A DNA stretch of 64,000 bases. Source: Hymenobacter daecheongensis DSM 21074 (lineage in GTDB: Bacteria; Bacteroidota; Bacteroidia; Cytophagales; Hymenobacteraceae). The position numbers and the translations under genes are program-made. Below the pieces are notes generated by a model. It searched no databases, had not been told where the DNA came from, and saw nothing but the letters and a program-made list of their open reading frames with translations. Every line of letters starts with the position of its first letter. The first letter of the stretch is position 1. Below are positions 24,358 to 32,586 of the stretch, piece after piece. The stretch covers positions 496,001 to 560,000 of the forward strand of contig NZ_FQYN01000003.1 in the NCBI RefSeq assembly GCF_900141805.1, read 5' to 3'.

Positions 24358-26244
24358 TTACAGCATTTCCTCCCAGCGCTTCGTCTGGGCAGTCAGCTCC
24401 TTTTTCACCTGCTCAAATTTTAGCGTTGCGTCCTTGAGCTGGGCGGCGTTGTTGTAGATGCCGGGGTCGGCGAGCTGGGCTTCGTACTGGGCCAGCTCCT
24501 TTTCCAGGGCTTCGATGCGGGCCTCCACTTCGGCCAGCTCCTTCTTCTGCTTCGAGCTGCTGGGGGCCGTTTCCTTCACCGGCTCGGGCTTGGGCTGCGG
24601 CTTGGGAGCTGAGGGCGAGGGCAGACCGGCTTTCTTGGCGGCCTTTTCGCGGTCTTCCTGCCACTGCTCGTATTCGGCGTAGGTGCCGGGGTATTCCTTG
24701 AGCTGGTAATCCTCGATAAACCAGATCTTGGTGGCCACGTTTTCCACGAAAAACCGGTCGTGGCTGATGACGATGAACGTGCCCTGGTACTGCTCCAGGG
24801 CCTGAATCAGGATGTTTACCGACACCATGTCGAGGTGGTTGGTCGGTTCGTCGAGCAGCAGGAAGTTGGCTTCCGAAATCAGGGTTTTGGCCAGCGCCAC
24901 CCGGCTTTTCTCGCCCCCGCTGAGCACCTTGATCTTCTTGTAGACCTGGTCGCCGGTGAACAGGAACGAGCCCAGTACCGAGCGCAGCTCCATGTCGTTG
25001 CGCTTCGAGCCGGCCTCGCTCATCTCCTGCAGAATCTCGTTTTCCACGTTCAGGCTCTCCAGCTGGTGCTGGGCGTAGAACGACATGATGACGTTGTGGC
25101 CCAGCTGGTGGTTGCCGGCGGTGGGGGCTTCCTGCCCGGCCACCAGCCGCATCAGCGTCGATTTGCCCTTGCCGTTGGCCCCGATCAGGGCAATCTTGTC
25201 GCCCCGCTCGATGTGCACGTGCGTGTCGCGGAAGATGAGCTTCTCGCCGTACTTCTTGCTCACGTGCTCCATGCGCAGAATGTGGCGGCCGGGCTCAATC
25301 TTGAAGGTGAACTTGATGTTGACCTTGGCCGCGTCGCCGGCCACGTCCTCGATGCGCTCCAGCTTGTCGAGGGCTTTCACGCGGCTCTGGGCCTGCTTGG
25401 CCTTGCTGGCCTTGGCCTTGAAGCGCTCAATGAAGCGCTCAGCCTGCCGGATCTGGGCCTGCTGATTTTCAAAAGCGCCTTTCTGAATGGCGTTGCGCTC
25501 CTCCTTTTCTTCGAGGTAGTAGGAGTAGTTGCCGGCGTAGGGCACCAGCTTGCCGCCGGTCACTTCCACGATGGTATTGGTGGTGCGGTCCAGGAACTCC
25601 CGGTCGTGCGAGACGATGATAACCGCGCCCTCGTAGCCGGCCAGGTAGTTTTCAATCCACTTGATACTGGGCAGGTCCAGGTGGTTGGTGGGTTCGTCGA
25701 GCAGCAGCAGCGAGGGTTTCTGCAGCAGAATCTTGGCCAGCATCACGCGCATGCGCCAGCCGCCGGAGAAGGTTTTCAGCGGCTTCTGCAGCTCCTCGGT
25801 GGTGAAGCCCAAGCCTTCCAGAATCTCTTCGGCCTGGGCCTGCATGGTGTAGCCACCCAGCGCCTCGAAGCGCTCCTGGGCATCGGCCAGCTTCTCCACC
25901 AGGTCGTCGGTGTAGTTGTTCTCAAACTCGACGAGGATTTCGTCGATGCGCTTCTGCAGGTTCAGAGCCTCCTCGAAGGCCTGCATGGCCACGGTGAGGA
26001 TGCTTTCGTGGGTGTCGTAGCTGAGCAAATCCTGGTTCAGAAAGCCCAGGCTCACTTCCTTGGCCATCGAAATGCTACCGCCGTCGGGCTTGTACTCGCC
26101 CACCAGCACGCGCAGCAGCGTCGATTTGCCCGTGCCGTTCAGCCCGATCAGGCCGATTTTGTCTTTGGGCTTTATGTGGAGGCTGGCTTTGTCGTAGAGC
26201 GTACGGGAGCCGAAATGGAAATCGAGGTCGTTGATGGAAATCAT
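24358..26244 (-). CDS. ABC-F family ribosome-associated ATPase
   Basis: 628 residues with two ATP-binding cassettes and no membrane domain. First: Walker A GLNGTGKS (34-41), signature SGGWRMR, Walker B LLLLDEPTNHLD. Second: GANGKGKS, LSGGEKSR, LLLDEPTNHLD. Between them is the basic interdomain linker (RFIERFKAKASKAKQAQSR) that contacts tRNA/ribosome in this family. A C-terminal coiled coil (about 560-628) follows a Pro/Lys linker, as in Uup/EttA relatives. It probably frees stalled ribosomes or aids biogenesis. Promoter -7 box TACCTTTG at 26265-26272 (minus). Confidence 0.95.
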   Translation of the reverse strand: MISINDLDFHFGSRTLYDKASLHIKPKDKIGLIGLNGTGKSTLLRVLVGEYKPDGGSISMAKEVSLGFLNQDLLSYDTHESILTVAMQAFEEALNLQKRIDEILVEFENNYTDDLVEKLADAQERFEALGGYTMQAQAEEILEGLGFTTEELQKPLKTFSGGWRMRVMLAKILLQKPSLLLLDEPTNHLDLPSIKWIENYLAGYEGAVIIVSHDREFLDRTTNTIVEVTGGKLVPYAGNYSYYLEEKEERNAIQKGAFENQQAQIRQAERFIERFKAKASKAKQAQSRVKALDKLERIEDVAGDAAKVNIKFTFKIEPGRHILRMEHVSKKYGEKLIFRDTHVHIERGDKIALIGANGKGKSTLMRLVAGQEAPTAGNHQLGHNVIMSFYAQHQLESLNVENEILQEMSEAGSKRNDMELRSVLGSFLFTGDQVYKKIKVLSGGEKSRVALAKTLISEANFLLLDEPTNHLDMVSVNILIQALEQYQGTFIVISHDRFFVENVATKIWFIEDYQLKEYPGTYAEYEQWQEDREKAAKKAGLPSPSAPKPQPKPEPVKETAPSSSKQKKELAEVEARIEALEKELAQYEAQLADPGIYNNAAQLKDATLKFEQVKKELTAQTKRWEEML

Positions 26245-26264
26245 CCTGCTTTGCTATGAAGTTG

Positions 26265-26272
26265 CAAAGGTA
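26265..26272 (-). promoter_or_regulatory. -7 promoter box TACCTTTG
   Basis: Perfect motif 20 bp upstream of the ABC-F ATG. Confidence 0.55.
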
Positions 26273-26397
26273 AGGCATTCGGGTGAGGCCATAAGGTTGG
26301 GGTTTGAATTGCCTGCGTCATTTCCCACTGAGGAACGCGGAGGTGGGCGCAGAGGGCCGCACCGGAACCGCCCGCGCCGGCCCCCGTACACGCTGCC

Positions 26398-26934
26398 ATG
26401 AAGCACGCACTTCTTGCCGCCGGCCTTTTTCTGGGAATAACAGCCTGCCGCTCCGAGCAGGAAACCGCCAACGGCGGCGCAGCAGAGCGCATTCCGGCCG
26501 CCGTGCAGGGCGAAGTATCGACTACCGAAGCCGTGGGCGAAAACGGCCGCAGCCACGCTTACCTGCGCCGCCTCAGCCAGCAGCAGGGCCGCTCCTACGC
26601 CACCGTCGACTACATCCAGTTTTTGAACGGCCCGGCCGCCGTAACCGCCGCCCGCCGCCGCGGCGACGCCCTGGCCGAGGTTGTGAAGGGCGACACGGTC
26701 TACTCCGTATTCAACGACTACTATATCATCAACGACAGCCCGCGCCGGCGCACGCTGCCGCTCAGCGGCGGGGCCGTCATCCGGCTGTGGCGCATGGGCG
26801 GTGAGCTGAGCCAGTACGTAGCCACGCCCGCCCAGCTGCTGGCCAAAGGCCCGGATTTCCTTCGCGCCACGCCCTTCATCGTGGAAACCAAGGACGGCGT
26901 AATTATCAGTTTGACTCAGCAATTCATTCCCTAA
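26398..26934 (+). CDS. Putative lipoprotein of unknown function
   Basis: 178 residues starting MKHALLAAGLFLGITAC, with Cys17 in the lipobox GITAC. The mature chain has a Glu/Ala/Gly spacer to about residue 50, then a folded domain (GRSYATVDYIQFLNG ... RTLPLSGGAVIRLWRM). I do not recognise the family. It is divergent from the ABC-F gene and stands alone before a repeat. The ATYVDYIQFL-type start of the domain and VFNDYYIIND are its most distinctive segments. Confidence 0.75.
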   Translation: MKHALLAAGLFLGITACRSEQETANGGAAERIPAAVQGEVSTTEAVGENGRSHAYLRRLSQQQGRSYATVDYIQFLNGPAAVTAARRRGDALAEVVKGDTVYSVFNDYYIINDSPRRRTLPLSGGAVIRLWRMGGELSQYVATPAQLLAKGPDFLRATPFIVETKDGVIISLTQQFIP

Positions 26935-26981
26935 GCCGAGGGCAGAGGACACCCAGGTTATTGGCGAGAGTTGGTTTACGG

Positions 26982-27093
26982 CAGCAGGGTGTAGAGACGC
27001 ATACTTGCGTCTCGTCGTTGAACGACTTAATAGAACAAACCCGTTGAACGGCGCGAACGACGAGACGCAAGTATGCGTCTCTACACCCTGCTG
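26982..27093. repeat. Family G inverted repeat, loop with GTCGTTGAACGAC
   Basis: Left arm CAGCAGGGTGTAGAGACGCA and right arm inverse TGCGTCTCTACACCCTGCTG are perfect over more than 25 bp; CGCATACTTGCGTCTCG is itself a small hairpin. The loop carries GTCGTTGAACGAC and CCGTTGAACGG palindromes. It lies tail-to-tail between the lipoprotein and amidase genes. Confidence 0.85.
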
Positions 27094-27106
27094 TAACTTC
27101 AATCTC

Positions 27107-28744
27107 CTACCCTACAAACGGCCCCCGAAACTCCGGCTTCACCCGCTTTTTCGAGGCCTGCTCATACGCATACGCCAGCCCCAGCAGCGGCCCTTCGGCA
27201 TACGGGCCGCCCACGAATGACAGACCCACCGGCAGGCCGTGCGCCTGGCCCATCGGCACCGTTACGTGCGGGTAGCCGGCCATAGCGGCGGGTGATGAAA
27301 ACCCCGGGCCGCCGCCCCCGTCGCCGTTTATCAGGTCGATGCAGCGGGCGGGGCCAGTGGTGATGGCCACGATGGCAGCAAGCTGATTTTTGCGCAGCAC
27401 GCCATCCAGCAGCTGCCGCGCCCCCTCGTGCGACTTGCGTCGGGCGGCCTGGAATTTCGGGCTACTCAGGCCCTCCAGCTTGTTGGAGGCTTCCAGAATT
27501 TCCTGTTGGAAAAACGGCATGGCCTTGGCCTTATTTTCGGTGTTGAAGGTCATCACGTCGGCCAGGGTTTTCACCGGGGCGTTGGCCGTGGCCAGGTACT
27601 TGTTCACGCCGTCTTTGAACTCGTAGAGCAGCACATCGTATTCGGCCTCGCCGAAGGCATCGGCCTGCTTGTCTACATCCACTTCCACGATTGTCGCGCC
27701 CTGGGCTTTGAGCACTTCCAGCGCCGCCAGCAGCAGCGCCACAGCCTCCGACGAGCCTTGCAGATGGTTTTTCTCCACGCCCAGCCGCTTGCCGCGCAGC
27801 GCATCGGCTTTAAGGAAAACGGTGTAATCGGGCTGGATTTTACCGGCACTTTCCTTGGTCACGGCATCGGCGGGGTCTTCGCCCGTGAGGGCTCCGAGCA
27901 GCACAGCCGCGTCGCGCACGGTGCGGGCCATGGGGCCGGCCGTGTCCTGGGTGGCCGAAATGGGGATGATGCCGCTACGGCTGAGCAGGCCCACCGTCGG
28001 CTTCACGCCCACAATGCCGCAGCACGACGACGGCGACACCACCGAGCCGTCGGTTTCGGTGCCGATAGCCACGGCGCACAGGTTGGCGGCCACGGCCGTG
28101 CCCGAGCCGGCACTGCTGCCGCTGGGCGTGCGGTCCAGGATGTAGGGGTTTTTGGTCTGGCCGCCGCGGCTGCTCCAGCCGCTGGTGCTGCGCGTAGAGC
28201 GAAAATTAGCCCACTCGCTCAGGTTGGTTTTGCCCAGCAGCACGGCTCCGGCCTCGCGCAGCCGCTTGATAATGAAGGCATCCTGCGCGGCCCGGTGCCC
28301 GGCCAGCGCCAGCGAGCCGGCGGTGGTATGCATCTGGTCGGCGGTGTCGATGTTGTCTTTGATGAGCACCGGAATGCCGTGTAGGGGCCCGCGCACCTTG
28401 CCGGCCTTGCGCTCCTGGTCCAGCGCGTCGGCTAGGCGCAGCGCGTCGGGGTTCAGCTCGATGACGGAGTTTAGCTTTGGGCCGCTTTTATCCAGGGCCG
28501 CGATGCGCTTTTGGTACAGCTCGGTGAGGCTGCGGGCCGTGTGCTGGCCGCTTGTCATCTTTTCCTGGAGCTGCGCAATGGTGGCCTCGTCCAGCTCGAA
28601 AGCGGCGGCGGCCGCTTCGTTTTCGTTGGGGCCGGCGGCGGCCGTTTTGGGGTCTTTAGCGTTGGGGGCGCAGGCACTGAGCGAGAGAGTGGTGAGGGCC
28701 ACGCCCGCCAGGCTGCCGTTGCGGAGGAAAAGTCTACGGTTCAT
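27107..28744 (-). CDS. Amidase signature family enzyme, exported
   Basis: 545 residues. N-terminus MNRRLFLRNGSLAGVA has a twin-Arg-like motif and runs into a lipobox SLSAC (Cys25), so it is probably exported and lipid anchored. The amidase signature domain has the Lys of LIKDNID, the cis-Ser in SPSS(CCG), and the nucleophile Ser in GSSAGSGTAVA, so the Ser-cisSer-Lys triad is complete. Members hydrolyse C-N amide bonds. It is a lone gene, not associated with GatB/C, and its exported state excludes a role in tRNA amidation. Confidence 0.9.
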   Translation of the reverse strand: MNRRLFLRNGSLAGVALTTLSLSACAPNAKDPKTAAAGPNENEAAAAAFELDEATIAQLQEKMTSGQHTARSLTELYQKRIAALDKSGPKLNSVIELNPDALRLADALDQERKAGKVRGPLHGIPVLIKDNIDTADQMHTTAGSLALAGHRAAQDAFIIKRLREAGAVLLGKTNLSEWANFRSTRSTSGWSSRGGQTKNPYILDRTPSGSSAGSGTAVAANLCAVAIGTETDGSVVSPSSCCGIVGVKPTVGLLSRSGIIPISATQDTAGPMARTVRDAAVLLGALTGEDPADAVTKESAGKIQPDYTVFLKADALRGKRLGVEKNHLQGSSEAVALLLAALEVLKAQGATIVEVDVDKQADAFGEAEYDVLLYEFKDGVNKYLATANAPVKTLADVMTFNTENKAKAMPFFQQEILEASNKLEGLSSPKFQAARRKSHEGARQLLDGVLRKNQLAAIVAITTGPARCIDLINGDGGGGPGFSSPAAMAGYPHVTVPMGQAHGLPVGLSFVGGPYAEGPLLGLAYAYEQASKKRVKPEFRGPFVG

Positions 28745-28780
28745 ACTCGGAGTTTAGGCGAGTAAGATAGGCTGCCGCCG

Positions 28781-28954
28781 TCATTTTTCCGGCCGGCCGG
28801 GGGCGGCGGGGCGGTTGCGCTGACACTTTTCGCCACAGTACTTCACCTCGTCCCAGCAGTTGCACCACTTCTTGCGGTACTCGAAGGGCCGGCCGCAGGT
28901 AGCGCACAGCTTGGTGGGCAGGTTGCCTTTGGTGAGTTTGGCGGGGAGCGGCAT
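28781..28954 (-). CDS. DUF2256 small zinc-knuckle protein
   Basis: 57 residues, MPLPAKLTKGNLPTK then CATCGRPFEYRKKW, CWDEVKYCGEKC: a short Cys-rich protein matching DUF2256 (C-x2-C...C-x7-C-x3-C). The cysteines suggest Zn binding. In other bacteria this small gene often lies near photolyase/cryptochrome genes; none is seen here. Start ATG 28954 was preferred over longer in-frame starts because the conserved region begins just after it. Confidence 0.85.
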   Translation of the reverse strand: MPLPAKLTKGNLPTKLCATCGRPFEYRKKWCNCWDEVKYCGEKCQRNRPAAPGRPEK

Positions 28955-29032
28955 AAGCAGAAAAGTATGCTGCAACAACGCTCGGCAACTCGGAAAGTTA
29001 TTGCCGTTTCCAGCAAGAGCCCGTTTGATGAA

Positions 29033-29060
29033 TAAAAAAAGCCGCCCGTGGCCGGGCGGC
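29033..29060 (-). terminator. Terminator after PAS gene
   Basis: Stem GCCGCCCG/CGGGCGGC with T7 on the minus strand, ending the PAS cassette transcript. Confidence 0.85.
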
Positions 29061-29084
29061 TTCTTCATATGATATGGCTGCTAC

Positions 29085-29627
29085 CTACTCGCCCAAGCGC
29101 TGGCGCAGCTCGCGCACTTCGTGCTCCAGGGCCAGGTTGCGGAAGGTCACTTTCACCTCCAAGTCGGCGTAGGCGCGCTCCAGCTCCTGCTCGCGGCGGC
29201 GCAGCTCCAGCTCGGTTTCCTTCTGCTCCTGAATGTCGGTGCAGGTGCCGAACCACTGCTTGATGTGGCCCTGCTCGTCGTATTGGGGACTGGCCTGGCC
29301 CAGAAACCAGCGGTAAGACCCGTCTTTGCTTTTGAAGCGGTACTCAATCTCGTAGAATTCGCCGGTAGCCAACGAGTGACCCCACACCTGCCGGGCGCGG
29401 GCCTGGTCGTCGGGGTGCAGCAGGTTGTTCCACATATCCGGGCCTATGCTGTCGGCCAGGGTGTAGCCGGTGAAGTCGATCCAGCGCTTATTGAAAAACG
29501 TGTGGTAGCCGGTGGGGTCGGTAAACCAGACGAGCTGGGGGATAAAATCGGCGAGGAAGTGAAACTGCTCTTCGCCCTGTCGGCGCAGGGATTCCTCGTT
29601 GGGAACGGTATCAGCGGATAAATTCAT
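29085..29627 (-). CDS. Single PAS-domain protein with coiled-coil tail, no kinase domain (cassette copy 1)
   Basis: 180 residues: PAS/PAC domain (about 18-140; QLVWFTDPTGYHTFFNKRW, LHPDDQARARQVW, GSYRWFLGQASP, WFGTCTDIQEQK) then a coiled coil (140-180) containing LEVKVTFRNLALEHEVREL. No HisKA, GGDEF or HTH follows. The PAC segment and the tail closely match the fourth PAS and tail of the protein at 54465. It starts 15 bp after the stop of the 120-residue orphan protein. A sensor or scaffold that delivers its signal by the coil to a partner is inferred. Confidence 0.88.
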   Translation of the reverse strand: MNLSADTVPNEESLRRQGEEQFHFLADFIPQLVWFTDPTGYHTFFNKRWIDFTGYTLADSIGPDMWNNLLHPDDQARARQVWGHSLATGEFYEIEYRFKSKDGSYRWFLGQASPQYDEQGHIKQWFGTCTDIQEQKETELELRRREQELERAYADLEVKVTFRNLALEHEVRELRQRLGE

Positions 29628-29642
29628 GAGCGTACGCGGGGG

Positions 29643-30005
29643 TCAACAGGGGCAAATGAGCTGCAGCTCCATCCCCGACTGAAAGTAAAGACTAAGGTGG
29701 CTTTGCAGGCCATCGGCCGAGCGGCGCAGGCGCGTGATAAGGGCGCGGGCATCTTCCTGCACCAGCTGCAGCTCCAGGTAGGGCCGGTTCAGCAGCTCGT
29801 CGCGCTGCACCAGCCACTGGCCGGAGTCCTGCTCGGCGGGCGTATGCACCTGCACCGCGCCCGGCTGCAACGACAGGCGCGTAGCCAGCGCCAACGCACT
29901 GTCCGGATTGCTCCGGTTCAGCACCCGATTGGTGATGCACCATTCCCCGTTGAGATACTCATCGGGCAATTGCTGAAGATTAACGTCGAATAGTGGTTCA
30001 GACAT
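29643..30005 (-). CDS. Conserved 120-residue protein of unknown function (cassette copy 1)
   Basis: 120 residues, no signal peptide, no domain I recognise. Blocks shared with its paralogue at 54085 are LFDVNLQQ (5-12), YLNGxW (17-22), RPYLEL (74-79), ALITRLRRS (88-96) and LYFQxGMELQL (106-116). I count 75 identities in 119 ungapped positions. The alternating pattern, NGxW near the start and late YF strand suggest a small beta-rich (lipocalin-like) fold, an inference only. It is the first gene of a two-gene unit with the PAS gene 15 bp downstream. Confidence 0.8.
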   Translation of the reverse strand: MSEPLFDVNLQQLPDEYLNGEWCITNRVLNRSNPDSALALATRLSLQPGAVQVHTPAEQDSGQWLVQRDELLNRPYLELQLVQEDARALITRLRRSADGLQSHLSLYFQSGMELQLICPC

Positions 30006-30201
30006 AGAAGCGGCGGGAGCGCACCGACCAAGCAGGTCTTTTTACTTTCAGAAGTAAATCGTCGGCAGCGCAAATTTATCAAGCTGACGAACAACCACAA
30101 ACTCGCAAAGTTCCGGCCAGATGCTAATTTGGTTTGAAACGGCGCGGCGTGGCCGAAGCAATCGGGCGGATCAGAAGCAGTTGGCCGCTACTATCCGCCG
30201 C

Positions 30202-30957
30202 CTAGGCTGCCACGCCGGGCACTGCGTTTTTTGTGCGCCGGATGCGGATGACGCCCACTTTGTCCAGCGTCCAGATGACGGGGTACGTGGGGTCCAGCTC
30301 CCACCATTTCACCCCGAAATTCACGCGCAGGGGCAGCTTGTGGTGGTTGTTCTGAAACAGCTCGCCGCCGGTGAGGAAGTCAAAAAACAGCGAGTTGCGC
30401 GACTTATCGTGGTTGTCGAAGTTTTGGTAGCCGTATTTGTGGCCGCTCCAGTTCACGATGGCCCCGTGCACGGCCCCCATCGAAAAATGAATGGGCAGCA
30501 GCAGGAACTGCCACCACACGGTGGCAAACTGCACGTAGAACAGCACGTAGAACAGGCCCCACCCCACCCGCGAATACCACTGGTTGCCAAAGGTTTCCAG
30601 CGCCGGCCACTCGGGGTAGTCGCCCTCGAAGCGAGCGGCCTCAGTGGAGCGACCGTAGAGCACATCCTGGTAGATGCCGCGGGTTTTCCACATCATGGTG
30701 AAGGCATTAGAAGAATAGTGCGGCGAGTGCGGGTCGCGGGCCGTGTCAGAGTAAGCATGGTGCATACGATGCAGTAGCGCATACCCCCGCGGCGACATGA
30801 ACGACGAACCTTGCCATAGATAGGTCAGGCTGAAGAAAATCAGCTCCCATAAGCGGCTCATCGTGAACATCTTGTGGGCGGCGTAGCGGTGCTGAAAAAA
30901 CGACTGCGTGAACAGCGACAGATACCAGTGCGCCAGGAAGAAAACCAGAATAGCCAT
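30202..30957 (-). CDS. Fatty acid/acyl-CoA desaturase (delta-9 type)
   Basis: 251 residues of an integral membrane diiron desaturase. Histidine boxes are HRYAAH (28-33), HRMHHAY and, near the end, NNHHKLP. Between boxes there are two hydrophobic stretches (about 125-165). It introduces a double bond into saturated fatty acyl chains for membrane fluidity, using oxygen and electrons from a ferredoxin or cytochrome partner. It is shorter than typical delta-9 enzymes at the N-terminus, starting just before the first box. TTG at 30972 is an alternative start. Divergent from the paa operon. Confidence 0.9.
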   Translation of the reverse strand: MAILVFFLAHWYLSLFTQSFFQHRYAAHKMFTMSRLWELIFFSLTYLWQGSSFMSPRGYALLHRMHHAYSDTARDPHSPHYSSNAFTMMWKTRGIYQDVLYGRSTEAARFEGDYPEWPALETFGNQWYSRVGWGLFYVLFYVQFATVWWQFLLLPIHFSMGAVHGAIVNWSGHKYGYQNFDNHDKSRNSLFFDFLTGGELFQNNHHKLPLRVNFGVKWWELDPTYPVIWTLDKVGVIRIRRTKNAVPGVAA

Positions 30958-31133
30958 AGGCCGAGCGAGCAAAGGGGATTTTTAAAAGGGAAGCCGAGCC
31001 GAGTAAAGTCCCGTACAGACATCCGGATTAAGCCCCGGGCTCCGGATGGAAGGTAAGCAATAAGCACAAGGATAAGTTTGGGTTATAACCGCACCGGCGA
31101 AGCAGCTACACGTTGGAAACCCGATATTTTTCT

Positions 31134-31161
31134 TACTTTTAACTAACGATTGTTAGTTAAA
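31134..31161 (+). promoter_or_regulatory. paa operon promoter with perfect palindromic operator
   Basis: TTTAACTAAC-N4-GTTAGTTAAA (31138-31161) is a perfect 10-bp inverted repeat, typical for a TetR-family dimer. It overlaps a -7-like box TACTTTTA (31134-31141), with TTGG at 31113 at about -33. Bound repressor would block initiation of the paa operon. The TetR (PaaR-like) gene is not in the window. Confidence 0.75.
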
Positions 31162-31176
31162 CTTTGTTGAACGCGC

Positions 31177-32121
31177 ATGGAAACCGTAGAAATCAACCTC
31201 GAAGAGCAGTTTCAGGCCCGCATCGACGCGGACATTCGCATTGAGCCCAAAGACTGGATGCCCGATGCGTACCGCAAAACGCTGATCCGGCAGATTTCCC
31301 AGCACGCGCACTCCGAGCTGGTGGGCATGCTGCCCGAAGGCAACTGGATTACCCGCGCCCCTTCGCTGAAGCGCAAGTCCATTCTGCTCTCCAAAGTGCA
31401 GGACGAAGCCGGCCACGGCCTCTACCTCTACTCGGCCGCCGAAACCCTGGGCACCACGCGCGACCAGATGCTGGCCGACCTGCACTCAGGCAAGGCCAAG
31501 TATTCGAGCATCTTCAACTACCCTACCCTCTCGTGGGCCGACATGGGCTGCGTGGGCTGGCTGGTAGACGGTGCTGCCATTTTGAACCAGGTGCCGCTGT
31601 GCCGCACTTCCTACGGCCCCTACGCCCGCGCCATGGTGCGGGTGTGCAAAGAGGAAAGCTTCCACCAGCGCCAGGGTTTCGAAATAATGCAGACCCTGTG
31701 CGCGGGCGCGCCGGTGCAGAAGGAAATGGCCCAGGAGGCCCTGAACCGCTGGTGGTGGCCCACGCTGATGATGTTCGGTCCCAAGGACGCGGACTCGCCG
31801 AACACGGCCCAGAGCATGAACTGGCGCATCAAGCGCTTCACCAACGACGAGCTGCGCCAGAAATTCGTGGATATGATGGTGCCCCAGGCCGAATTCCTGG
31901 GCCTGACTGTGCCCGACCCTACCGTGAAGTGGAACGAGGAACGCCAGGCCTACGATTTCGGCGAGGTGAACTGGGAGGAATTCTGGAACGTGGTGAAGGG
32001 CAACGGCATGTGCAACCAAGACCGCCTCGGCGCCCGCGTGAAAGCCCACGAGGAAGGGGCCTGGGTACGCGAAGCGGCTTTGGCCCACGCTAAGAAGCGG
32101 GCGCAGAAAGCGGCGGCGTAG
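31177..32121 (+). CDS. paaA: Phenylacetyl-CoA epoxidase, catalytic subunit PaaA
   Basis: 314 residues. The diiron carboxylate site shows in [13 protein letters not shown] and [10 protein letters not shown] (ExxH motifs), the hallmarks of PaaA. The enzyme epoxidises phenylacetyl-CoA at ring 1,2 with O2, forming 1,2-epoxyphenylacetyl-CoA. PaaA with PaaC forms the core, bridged by PaaB. First gene of the operon, directly downstream of the palindromic operator. A family C hairpin follows before paaB. Confidence 0.97.
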   Translation: METVEINLEEQFQARIDADIRIEPKDWMPDAYRKTLIRQISQHAHSELVGMLPEGNWITRAPSLKRKSILLSKVQDEAGHGLYLYSAAETLGTTRDQMLADLHSGKAKYSSIFNYPTLSWADMGCVGWLVDGAAILNQVPLCRTSYGPYARAMVRVCKEESFHQRQGFEIMQTLCAGAPVQKEMAQEALNRWWWPTLMMFGPKDADSPNTAQSMNWRIKRFTNDELRQKFVDMMVPQAEFLGLTVPDPTVKWNEERQAYDFGEVNWEEFWNVVKGNGMCNQDRLGARVKAHEEGAWVREAALAHAKKRAQKAAA

Positions 32122-32122
32122 A

Positions 32123-32275
32123 GACCTCACCCCTAACCCCTCTCCTTGGGGAGAGGGGGACTAGCTTTTAGTTTTCTAACTATTAAAATCAGTCCTACCC
32201 CTACTCGAAATTAGTTTCTAGATTTTCTAGAGCTAGTTCCCCCTCTCCCCAAGGAGAGGGGCTAGGGGTGAGGTC
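32123..32275. repeat. Family C inverted repeat C1 between paaA and paaB
   Basis: Left arm GACCTCACCCCTAACCCC then CTCTCCTTGGGGAGAG, inverted on the right. Each arm has its own hairpin, and CTAGCTTTTAG/CTAGAGCTAG-like sequence lies toward the centre. It sits inside the paa operon, with no promoter or terminator T-run. Confidence 0.85.
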
Positions 32276-32287
32276 TGCACCAGCACA

Positions 32288-32575
32288 ATGACACAATCCG
32301 AATGGCCGCTGTGGGAAGTTTTTATCCGCAGCAAGCAGGGCCTCGATCATAAGCACGTGGGCAGCCTGCACGCCGCCGACGCCACCATGGCCATCCAGAA
32401 CGCCCGCGACGTGTACACGCGCCGCATGGAAGGCGTCAGCATTTGGGTGGTCGAGTCGAAGCACGTGCACGCGTCCAACCCAGATGATGCCGAGGCGTTT
32501 TTCGACCCGGCCAACGACAAAGTATACCGGCATCCCACGTTCTACGACGTGCCGGACTCCATCAAGCACATGTAA
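32288..32575 (+). CDS. paaB: Phenylacetyl-CoA epoxidase, structural subunit PaaB
   Basis: 95 residues, the usual PaaB length: PLWEVFIRSKQGLDHKHVGS, then ADATMAIQNARDVYTRR and SIWVVESKHV. PaaB links PaaAC heterodimers and is needed for in vivo activity. It starts 13 bp after the C1 repeat and ends 11 bp before paaC. Confidence 0.96.
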   Translation: MTQSEWPLWEVFIRSKQGLDHKHVGSLHAADATMAIQNARDVYTRRMEGVSIWVVESKHVHASNPDDAEAFFDPANDKVYRHPTFYDVPDSIKHM

Positions 32576-32586
32576 TTCTGCGTCTT

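Noticed and set aside
26254..27102. Minus-strand frame of 282 codons over the lipoprotein gene 26398-26934
   Set aside because: The plus-strand frame has a lipobox and proper start. The minus frame is antisense-like and runs into the family G repeat.
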